DNA from: Brevundimonas vitisensis
Lineage (GTDB): Bacteria; Pseudomonadota; Alphaproteobacteria; Caulobacterales; Caulobacteraceae
Reading direction: 5' to 3'
Assembly (NCBI RefSeq): GCF_016656965.1
Contig: NZ_CP067977.1
Coordinates: 248,001-312,000, forward strand
Length of the DNA stretch: 64,000 nt
How positions within the stretch are numbered: the stretch's first letter is position 1; each line of letters opens with the position of its first letter. Positions 57,459-64,000 of this stretch are shown here, in pieces. The position numbers and the translations under genes are program-made. The notes below the pieces were generated by a model that made no database searches, was not told the origin of the DNA, and saw nothing but the letters and a program-made list of their open reading frames with translations.

Positions 57459-59131
57459 AAAAATCAACCAACGACGAGCTCGTCTTCCTGCCGCTGGGCG
57501 GGTCCGGCGAGGTCGGAATGAACCTGAATCTTTATGGCTATGGCCCCGAGGCCAACCGGCAGTGGCTGGTCGTCGATGTCGGCGTGACCTTTGGCGACCT
57601 GTCGACACCGGGTGTCGACGTCATCGTGCCCGACCCGGCGTTTCTGGAAGGGGAGACTATCCGCGGCATCGTCCTGACCCACGCGCACGAGGACCACATC
57701 GGTGCCTTGGGTTGGCTGTGGCCGCGTATGAAGGCCCCGCTGTATGCGACCCCGTTCACCGCCTATCTGATCCGCGAGAAGCTGCGCGAAGCCGGCATTC
57801 TGGATCAGGTCAAGATCATCGAGGTGCCGCTGGGCGGGACCATCGATCTCGGCCCGTTCCAGGTGACCATGGTCACCATGACCCATTCGATCGCAGAGCC
57901 GAACGGACTGGCCATCAAGACGCCGCTGGGCACCGTCCTGCACACCGGCGACTGGAAGATCGATGAAGAGCCGATCATAGGGTCGACCACGGATTCCAGC
58001 GCCATCACCCAACTGGGTGACGATGGCGTCCTGGCCATGGTCTGCGATTCCACCAATGTCTTCGTCGAGGGCTCGGCGGGGTCGGAAGCTGGCGTTCGCG
58101 ACGCGCTGGAGACCCTGATCGGTGGCCTGACCAAGGGCAGGATCGCGGTCGGCTGTTTCGCCTCGAACGTCGCGCGGATGGACAGCGTGATCCGCGCGGC
58201 CGAGCTGGCTGGACGGCGGATTTTCCTGGCTGGACGGTCGATGCACCGGATCACGGCAGCTGCCAAACATGTCGGCCTGCTGGCCAATACCAAGAAATTC
58301 CTGTCTGACGAGGAGGCCCGCGTCTGGCCCGCCGACCAGATTCTGTATCTGTGCACCGGCAGTCAGGGCGAACAGAACGCAGCTCTGGCCCGCGTCGCCA
58401 ACGGCACGCACCCGACCATGAAGCTGGGCCTGGGCGACCACTGCATCTTCTCGTCGCGGGTCATTCCGGGCAACGAACTGTCCATTGGCCGCCTGCAGGA
58501 CAAGCTGGCCGACCGGGGCGTGCGGCTGTACACCGAAAAGGATCATCCGGGCATCCACGTCTCGGGACACCCGTGCCGCGACGAACTGCGTCAGATGTAC
58601 GCCTGGGCCCGGCCGAAGATTGCCGTGCCGACCCACGGCATGCGCCGTCACCTGGTCGAGCATGCCAATTTGGCAAAGGACATTGGCGTCAAGGAAACCA
58701 TCACACCGCGCAACGGCGACATGGTTCGTCTGGCCCCGGGGCCCGCAGCGATCATCGACGAAGTCCCCAGTGGACGGCTGTACGTCGACGGTGGACGTCT
58801 GGTGACCGAGCAGGGCGAGGCGCTTCACGAGCGTCGCCATGCCTCGACCAATGGCGTCCTGATCGTCAGCTTCGCCATGGACAAGCGTGGCAAGATCATC
58901 AGCGACATCGACGTGCGTGCCATCGGCCTGCCGGGCGATGACGAGCGCCCGCTGGGAGACGCCCTGGACGATCTGGCCGAACGTGCCGAGGCCGCGGTCA
59001 TGAAGCTGAAGGGCGAGGCCCTGATGGACGAAATGGTCATCGAACAGGCCGTTTCGCGCGTGCTGAAAAAGGCCAGCCAGCAGATATGGGACCGACGCCC
59101 GATCGTAGAGACGGTGATCCTGAGACTCTGA
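57455..59131 (+). CDS. rnj: Ribonuclease J
   Basis: A 558-residue metallo-beta-lactamase/beta-CASP nuclease that matures and degrades RNA from the 5' end. It shows [19 protein letters not shown] near the start, the zinc motif [11 protein letters not shown], and late [14 protein letters not shown] and [16 protein letters not shown] 57455 within the coaX stop gives the normal N-terminus; the frame is open upstream but that part is not like the family. A 6-bp hairpin at 59127-59153 ends the gene. Confidence 0.93.
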   Translation: MKKSTNDELVFLPLGGSGEVGMNLNLYGYGPEANRQWLVVDVGVTFGDLSTPGVDVIVPDPAFLEGETIRGIVLTHAHEDHIGALGWLWPRMKAPLYATPFTAYLIREKLREAGILDQVKIIEVPLGGTIDLGPFQVTMVTMTHSIAEPNGLAIKTPLGTVLHTGDWKIDEEPIIGSTTDSSAITQLGDDGVLAMVCDSTNVFVEGSAGSEAGVRDALETLIGGLTKGRIAVGCFASNVARMDSVIRAAELAGRRIFLAGRSMHRITAAAKHVGLLANTKKFLSDEEARVWPADQILYLCTGSQGEQNAALARVANGTHPTMKLGLGDHCIFSSRVIPGNELSIGRLQDKLADRGVRLYTEKDHPGIHVSGHPCRDELRQMYAWARPKIAVPTHGMRRHLVEHANLAKDIGVKETITPRNGDMVRLAPGPAAIIDEVPSGRLYVDGGRLVTEQGEALHERRHASTNGVLIVSFAMDKRGKIISDIDVRAIGLPGDDERPLGDALDDLAERAEAAVMKLKGEALMDEMVIEQAVSRVLKKASQQIWDRRPIVETVILRL

Positions 59132-59181
59132 CGCAACCTTGACCGTTCAGAGGCATTGGGCGGTCACATGGGGAGGCGTGG

Positions 59182-60126
59182 ATGGGATCGGTCAGGGACA
59201 GGCTGAGCACAGTCGTCAGCCAGACTCGCACCGTCGGGCGGCGGGTGCTGGAACGCTGGCGCCATGCCAAGCATCCCTGGCGAGGCTGGCGGCGCTGGGC
59301 GGTCATCGCTGGGGAGGCGACGGCGGGACTGATCCTGGTTTTTGCCGTGGTCAATCTGACGCTCAGCCTGACCACGTTCAGGGGCGATGATCCATCGGCG
59401 CGGATGCGGCACGAACTGGTTGGTCTTTGGCACAGCGCTCCGGACGGGGAATCCCTGTCGCAAGACGGCTTTATAAGCCTTTACGGCCGCGCCCTCGGGG
59501 CAGAGCCCAGCGCCGAACAGATCCGCGCCTATGTGTCCGACCAGGCGGCGGATGACGAGTTTCTGCTGGACCATCTCTTGGTCGACCACATCGTGCAGCG
59601 GTTCGGGCGGGTCGACAGCCGGACCCTGCCGGTCGGGGTTTATGTCGGCGCTCATGCCCTGGGGCCGGACGGACTGCCGTTCGTGCCCGTGACCAAATAC
59701 CTCGCCCACTATCTGCTGTTTCCGCGCCACGCCTATATCCTGGTGGTGCCGCCGCGCGGACCGGCCATGACCTTTTCAGCGAGCCAGGCGGGCAAGTTCG
59801 ATCCGCGTGCCGACCATCCGGATGAACTGAGGGCCGAAATCGCGCCTTTCGACGCCGAGGCCTATGATTTCCCAAGTTCCGGTCAGGCGCTTCATGAGAT
59901 GACATTGATCACCCGCGACCCGCGCGCCACGACCTGGGCGATGGATCGGCTGACCGCGGCGCGCGATCGATTGGCCGAAAGCGGAACGCGCTACGGACTT
60001 CTGGCCCCCAATTCCAACACCGTGATTGGCTGCATCCTGGAGCAGGCTGGCGTGGTCACCCGCAAGGAGCGGTCGGCGGTCATCCTGGCATTTCGGGCTC
60101 CAGGGTATGGTGCAGACTGCGACTAG
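59182..60126 (+). CDS. Membrane-anchored protein of unknown function
   Basis: A 314-residue protein I cannot assign. A basic N-terminus (RRVLERWRHAKHPWRGWRRW) precedes one membrane helix at about residues 43-63, so the remainder is probably periplasmic. Later blocks include TKYLAHYLLFPRHAYILVVPP, ALHEMTLITRDPRATTW and LLAPNSNTVIGCILEQAGV. The last block, with Asn-Ser-Asn and a Cys near residue 281, recalls cysteine-peptidase-like domains, but I cannot confirm a catalytic triad. GGGGAGGCG precedes the ATG. It lies between rnj and methylmalonyl-CoA epimerase without coupling to either. Confidence 0.75.
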   Translation: MGSVRDRLSTVVSQTRTVGRRVLERWRHAKHPWRGWRRWAVIAGEATAGLILVFAVVNLTLSLTTFRGDDPSARMRHELVGLWHSAPDGESLSQDGFISLYGRALGAEPSAEQIRAYVSDQAADDEFLLDHLLVDHIVQRFGRVDSRTLPVGVYVGAHALGPDGLPFVPVTKYLAHYLLFPRHAYILVVPPRGPAMTFSASQAGKFDPRADHPDELRAEIAPFDAEAYDFPSSGQALHEMTLITRDPRATTWAMDRLTAARDRLAESGTRYGLLAPNSNTVIGCILEQAGVVTRKERSAVILAFRAPGYGADCD

Positions 60127-60202
60127 AGGGCGCTGATTTGCCTTGAGCACTGGCCTGGGTTCTGTGGCATGAGAGGCGCGGGCAACCGGAGACACCCGCC
60201 AT

Positions 60203-60628
60203 ATGATCGGCAGACTGAACCACGTTGGGGTTGCAACCCCCTCGATCGAGGCCAGCGTCGCCCTGTATCGGGACATGCTTGGGGCGACGAAGATCGGCAC
60301 CCCCTTCGACATGCCGGCGCAGGGCGTCAGGGTCTGTTTCGTGGACTTGCCGAACAGTCAGATCGAACTGATCGAGCCGCTGGGCGATGCGTCGCCGATC
60401 CACGGCTTTCTGGCCAAGAACCCCAAAGGGGGTCAGCACCACGTCTGTTTTGAAGTTGAGGAGATCCTGGCCGCCCGGGACGAACTGCGGGCCAAGGGAG
60501 CGACCATCCTGGGCACTGGCGAACCGCGGATCGGAGCACACGGGACGCCCATTCTGTTCATCCATCCCAAAGACATGGGCGGGGTTCTGATCGAGTTGAT
60601 GGAATCACCCAAAGGGGAGGGGCACTGA
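60203..60628 (+). CDS. mce: Methylmalonyl-CoA epimerase
   Basis: A 141-residue VOC-fold enzyme that interconverts (R)- and (S)-methylmalonyl-CoA in propionate use. Metal ligands are expected in LNHVGVATPS (His), FVDLPNSQIELIEP (Glu), GGQHHVCFEV (His) and GVLIELME (Glu), all visible. It is coupled by TGATG to the DUF1467 gene, a usual pairing in alphaproteobacteria. Confidence 0.9.
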   Translation: MIGRLNHVGVATPSIEASVALYRDMLGATKIGTPFDMPAQGVRVCFVDLPNSQIELIEPLGDASPIHGFLAKNPKGGQHHVCFEVEEILAARDELRAKGATILGTGEPRIGAHGTPILFIHPKDMGGVLIELMESPKGEGH

Positions 60629-60885
60629 TGTTCATGCCGATCGGCCCGGTGACCATGTTCGCCGTCTATGTCGTGTGTTGGTGGGTCGTGCTGTTCGCCG
60701 TCCTTCCCCTGGGGGCGTCCACTGAGGTTCATAAGCCGCCGACCGATGGAGCCCAGTGGGGCGCGCCGGAGAATCCAGACCTGAAGCGAAAATTCATCAC
60801 CACGACATGGGTGTCGTTTACCCTTTGGGTGGTCGTCATGCTGATCATTTTCACCGGCTGGCTGCCTTTACCCAGCCTTGGATGA
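60628..60885 (+). CDS. DUF1467 family membrane protein
   Basis: An 85-residue protein with two membrane helices (about residues 7-28 and 61-79) around a loop STEVHKPPTDGAQWGAPENP that is typical of DUF1467. Its role is unknown. The family nearly always lies next to mce or proS in alphaproteobacteria, as here. Confidence 0.85.
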   Translation: MFMPIGPVTMFAVYVVCWWVVLFAVLPLGASTEVHKPPTDGAQWGAPENPDLKRKFITTTWVSFTLWVVVMLIIFTGWLPLPSLG

Positions 60886-60967
60886 AAACGGGCGGTCCGC
60901 AGCCTAGCTTTCGCCCCGCTCGCCCGGCTAAAGCATTCGTCTCACGCCTGTTTCCCGAGAATGCCCC

Positions 60968-62284
60968 ATGCGCCTGTCGCGCTACTTCCTGCCGACGCTG
61001 AAGGACACCCCGTCCGAGGCCCAGATCATTTCGCACCAGTTGATGCTGCGCGCCGGGCTGGTGCGCCAGGAGGCGGCGGGGATCTATGCCTGGCTGCCGC
61101 TCGGGCTGCGCGTGCTGCGCAGGATCGAGACGATCGTGCGTGAGGAACAGGAACGAGCCGGGGCCGTCGAGCTGCTGATGCCGACGCTGCAACTGGCCGA
61201 CCTGTGGCGCGAGTCGGGTCGTTATGACGCCTACGGGCCGGAAATGCTGCGGATCACCGACCGCCATGAGCGCGAGCTGCTGTACGGCCCGACCAATGAG
61301 GAGATGATCACCGACATCTTCCGCGCCTATGTGAAGAGCTACAAGGCGCTGCCGCTGAACCTGTTCCACATCCAGTGGAAGTTCCGCGACGAGCGGCGGC
61401 CCCGGTTCGGCGTCATGCGCGGCCGCGAGTTTCTGATGAAGGACGCCTATTCGTTCGACGTCGACGAAGCGTCTGCGCGCAAGGCCTACAACCGTATGTT
61501 TGTGGCCTATCTGAACACCTTTGCCCGCATGGGCCTGAAGGCGGTCCCGATGCGAGCGGATACGGGGCCGATCGGCGGTGACCTGAGCCATGAGTTCATC
61601 GTCCTGGCCGACACCGGCGAGAGCGCCGTGTTCTGCGACCGCAAGCTGGTGGAGATGCCCGCACCCGGTGCAGACGTGGACTGGAACGATCTTCAGGCCA
61701 TCGTCGACGAGCGAATCTCGCTCTATGCCGCGACCGAGGAAATGCACGACACTGCCGTCTTCGAAAGCCAGACGGCCGAGGGCGATCGGCTGGCCGCGCG
61801 TGGTATCGAAGTCGGCCACATCTTCTATTTCGGCACCAAATACTCGGTGCCCATGAAGGCCAATGTCCAGGGGGCGGACGGCAAGGATGCTCCGGTGCAT
61901 ATGGGCAGCTATGGCGTCGGCGTGTCGCGCCTGCTGGGTGCGATCATCGAAGCGAGCCATGACGATGCGGGCATCATCTGGCCCGATGCCGTGGCTCCGT
62001 TCGATGTGGTGGTGATCAATCTGCGGACCAATGACGAGGCCGTTTGCGCGGCCTGTGAGGACGCGGTCGAGCGCCTCGAAGGGGCCGGGTTCGATGTCCT
62101 CTACGACGACACGGACGAGCGGCCCGGTGGCAAGTTCGCCACGGCGGATCTGATCGGCATTCCCTGGCAGCTGACGATCGGGCCCAAAGGCGTTGCGGAG
62201 GGCGTGGTCGAACTGAAACGCCGCGCAACGGGCGAGAAGGTCACGCTGTCTCTCGATGCTGCGCTGGAGCGACTGGCCGGATGA
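60968..62284 (+). CDS. proS: Prolyl-tRNA synthetase (short alphaproteobacterial form)
   Basis: A 438-residue class II synthetase that charges tRNA-Pro. It has [33 protein letters not shown] text at the start (motif 1 region), [29 protein letters not shown] motif 2 and [16 protein letters not shown] as motif 3, then an anticodon-binding domain. The roughly 180-residue editing insert of the E. coli enzyme is absent, as is normal in alphaproteobacteria. It overlaps the next gene by ATGA. Confidence 0.95.
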   Translation: MRLSRYFLPTLKDTPSEAQIISHQLMLRAGLVRQEAAGIYAWLPLGLRVLRRIETIVREEQERAGAVELLMPTLQLADLWRESGRYDAYGPEMLRITDRHERELLYGPTNEEMITDIFRAYVKSYKALPLNLFHIQWKFRDERRPRFGVMRGREFLMKDAYSFDVDEASARKAYNRMFVAYLNTFARMGLKAVPMRADTGPIGGDLSHEFIVLADTGESAVFCDRKLVEMPAPGADVDWNDLQAIVDERISLYAATEEMHDTAVFESQTAEGDRLAARGIEVGHIFYFGTKYSVPMKANVQGADGKDAPVHMGSYGVGVSRLLGAIIEASHDDAGIIWPDAVAPFDVVVINLRTNDEAVCAACEDAVERLEGAGFDVLYDDTDERPGGKFATADLIGIPWQLTIGPKGVAEGVVELKRRATGEKVTLSLDAALERLAG

Positions 62285-63585
62285 CCCAGACGACGTTCGA
62301 GGATAGGCCGACAAAGCCGGCGGGGCCCTTTTCGGCATGGGAGATTGGGCTGGCCCTTCGGTATCTGAGGGCCAAACGCAGTGAGGGCGGCATCGCCCTG
62401 ATCGCAATCATCTCCTATGTCGCCATCTCCCTGGCGGTCATGGCGCTGATCACCGTGATGAGCATCATGGCGGGCTTTCGCAGCGAACTGCTCAGCCGGA
62501 TGCTGTCCTTCAACGGGCATATGTATGTCCAGGGCCAGGTCCTGAACGCGACGGACCGCGAGCAGGCGCTGGCCCGCATCGCGGACGTGCCCGGCGTTGT
62601 CAGCGTCACGCCGTTGATCGAGGCGCAATCGCTGGTGCGCGGCGGCGGGCAAACGACTGGAGCCATCGTGCGTGGCCTGCGTCCGGGCGACCTGGACAGC
62701 ATGAGCTTCGTCAACGATAGCCTGACTGACGAGGCACGGGCGACGTTCGGCCAGGGGGCCTATGGCGGCGACCGCATTCTGATCGGCAAAGCGTTGGCGA
62801 GCCAGTTGGGCCTGGGCGTCGGTGCCCCGATCACGCTCTATTCCCCAACGGGCGCGGACAGTGCCTTCGGCAACCTGGGCGGACTGGAAAAGACCTATGT
62901 TGTTGGCGGGGTCTTCAGCTCGGGGACAGCCGATTTCGATCGTGGCTTCATCTTCATGCCCCTGGAGCAGGCCCAGCTTTTCTATGGCAAGGAAGGCATG
63001 TGGGACGTGATCGAGGTCAAGGTGGCCGAGCCGGATCGCGTCGCCGACAATCTTGCCCCTGTGCGTGAGGCGGCAGGGCGCGGATCGGTCGTCAGCGACT
63101 GGCGTGACCGTCTGGCGGCCTTCTGGGGGGCGCTGAAGATCGAGCGCGTGGCCATGAGCATCATCCTGGGCCTGGTCGTGGCCATCGCCGCACTGAACAT
63201 CATCTCCGGCATCGTCATGCTGGTGAAGAACAAGACCCGAGACATCGCCATCCTTCGGACCGTGGGGGCCAGCCAGGGCTCAATGCTGCGGGTGTTCTTT
63301 GTGGCAGGAGCGACAATCGGAATAGCAGGGACTGCGACGGGGCTGATCCTGGGCCTGCTGTTCTGCCTCAACATCGGCTCCATCCAGCATTTCCTGGAGG
63401 CGCTGTTCCGGGTCCAGCTGTTCAATGCCGACGTCTATATGTTGGATGCTGTGCCCGCCCTGGTTGATCCGGTTGACGTGTTCTGGGTCGCGGCCTGGTC
63501 GCTGTTCATGTCCTGCGTCGCCGGCCTGCTGCCATCCTGGCAAGCCGCCAAGCTCGATCCTGTCGAGGCCCTTCGCTATGAGTGA
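62281..63585 (+). CDS. lolC: Lipoprotein-releasing ABC transporter permease (LolC/LolE type)
   Basis: A 434-residue inner-membrane protein with an N-terminal helix (about residues 40-62), a large periplasmic MacB-like domain, and three C-terminal helices of the FtsX type. Typical text includes [37 protein letters not shown] and [17 protein letters not shown]. It forms the channel that extracts mature lipoproteins for transfer to the outer membrane, which the lipoprotein enzymes of this window would need. As in many alphaproteobacteria a single permease may replace LolC and LolE. It overlaps lolD by 8 bases. Confidence 0.92.
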   Translation: MTQTTFEDRPTKPAGPFSAWEIGLALRYLRAKRSEGGIALIAIISYVAISLAVMALITVMSIMAGFRSELLSRMLSFNGHMYVQGQVLNATDREQALARIADVPGVVSVTPLIEAQSLVRGGGQTTGAIVRGLRPGDLDSMSFVNDSLTDEARATFGQGAYGGDRILIGKALASQLGLGVGAPITLYSPTGADSAFGNLGGLEKTYVVGGVFSSGTADFDRGFIFMPLEQAQLFYGKEGMWDVIEVKVAEPDRVADNLAPVREAAGRGSVVSDWRDRLAAFWGALKIERVAMSIILGLVVAIAALNIISGIVMLVKNKTRDIAILRTVGASQGSMLRVFFVAGATIGIAGTATGLILGLLFCLNIGSIQHFLEALFRVQLFNADVYMLDAVPALVDPVDVFWVAAWSLFMSCVAGLLPSWQAAKLDPVEALRYE

Positions 63586-64000
63586 TGCCGTCCTGTCCGT
63601 TCGCGGGGTCACCCGCACCTATGACACGGCGTCCGGCGGGCTGACCGTCCTGCGCGGTGTCGATCTGGACGTCCGTCCTGGCGAGGTCGTCGGCCTGATC
63701 GGGCCATCCGGGTCGGGCAAGTCGTCCCTCCTGCACGCCGCTGGCCTGCTGGAAAGGCCGACCGAGGGCGTCATCCGCATCGACGGCGAGGATGTCGGCG
63801 GTCTGGACGAAGGCGCGCGGACGCGGATCAGGCTTGGCCGGATTGGTTTCGTCTATCAATTCCACCACCTGCTGCCGGAGTTCGATGCGCTGGATAATGC
63901 GGCCCTGCCGCTGCGGATCGCTGGGGTGAAACTGGACGCCGCCCGTGCGCGAGCGGCGACCTTGCTGACAGAACTGGGTCTGGGCGACCGCCTGAAGCAT
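63578..64000 (+). CDS. lolD: Lipoprotein-releasing ABC transporter ATP-binding protein LolD, 3' truncated
   Basis: The first 141 residues of a LolD-type ATPase; the gene continues beyond the right edge. Walker A GPSGSGKSS lies at residues 42-50, the Q-loop in FVYQFHHLLPEF near residue 92, and GLLERPTEGVIRIDG is typical of LolD/MacB ATPases. ATG 63578 overlaps the permease stop by 8 bases. Signature and Walker B are outside the window. Confidence 0.92.
   Translation, partial: MSDAVLSVRGVTRTYDTASGGLTVLRGVDLDVRPGEVVGLIGPSGSGKSSLLHAAGLLERPTEGVIRIDGEDVGGLDEGARTRIRLGRIGFVYQFHHLLPEFDALDNAALPLRIAGVKLDAARARAATLLTELGLGDRLKH

Noticed and set aside
1-64000. Insertion sequences, prophage, CRISPR arrays or tandem repeats
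   Set aside because: No transposase, integrase, phage or Cas gene and no regularly spaced direct repeats were seen in either strand.

Overview
The window is high-GC DNA from an alphaproteobacterium of the Caulobacterales. Brevundimonas or a close relative is my best guess, inferred from a Weimberg (xylXABCD-type) xylose pathway, a TonB-receptor-centred polysaccharide locus with tryptophan-halogenase-like neighbours, a full 14-subunit nuo operon followed by birA-coaX-rnj-mce-DUF1467-proS-lol, and a short alphaproteobacterial ProS. The sequence alone does not prove the genus. Genes are tightly packed and many are translationally coupled by ATGA or TGATG overlaps. Only two genes are cut by the window edges: an araF-type gene at the left and lolD at the right.

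Region 1 (1-14375): pentose uptake and oxidation. An AraFGH-type ABC importer is followed by a LacI-family regulator (xylR-like). Next comes a plus-strand operon xylX-xylB-xylE-xylA-xylC-aldose epimerase, which converges on a minus-strand operon iclR-SDR-xylD. Together these encode the non-phosphorylating route D-xylose (and possibly L-arabinose) -> lactone -> pentonate -> 2-keto-3-deoxypentonate -> 2-oxoglutarate semialdehyde -> 2-oxoglutarate.

Region 2 (14462-35650): a xyloglucan utilisation locus. It holds two tandem tryptophan-halogenase-family genes, a large TonB-dependent receptor, GH35 beta-galactosidase, PA14-containing GH31 alpha-xylosidase, a CE20-like acetylesterase, GH29 alpha-fucosidase, GH74 endo-xyloglucanase, GH3 beta-glucosidase and GH51 alpha-arabinofuranosidase. 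The backbone endo-enzyme, every main side-chain exo-enzyme and an outer-membrane importer are therefore all present. A nearly identical palindromic operator (TGRTAGCGCTAACA) sits before xylX (4328), between the halogenases and the receptor (17586), and between GH74 and GH3 (31294). This suggests that one xylose-responsive LacI regulator ties polymer breakdown to xylose oxidation.

Region 3 (35667-38674): a PA0069-type radical SAM gene with an alphaproteobacterial LexA box just upstream, a tRNA-Asp(GTC) with a clear promoter and a 16-bp inverted repeat folding over its 3' end, and an AbgT-family transporter.

Region 4 (38872-64000): the nuoABCDEFGHIJKLMN operon for respiratory complex I. It is interrupted by at least six small unknown, mostly membrane or lipoprotein, genes that are coupled to nuo genes. 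It is followed by housekeeping genes: biotin ligase, type III pantothenate kinase, RNase J, an unknown membrane-anchored protein, methylmalonyl-CoA epimerase, DUF1467, prolyl-tRNA synthetase, and the Lol lipoprotein exporter permease and ATPase.
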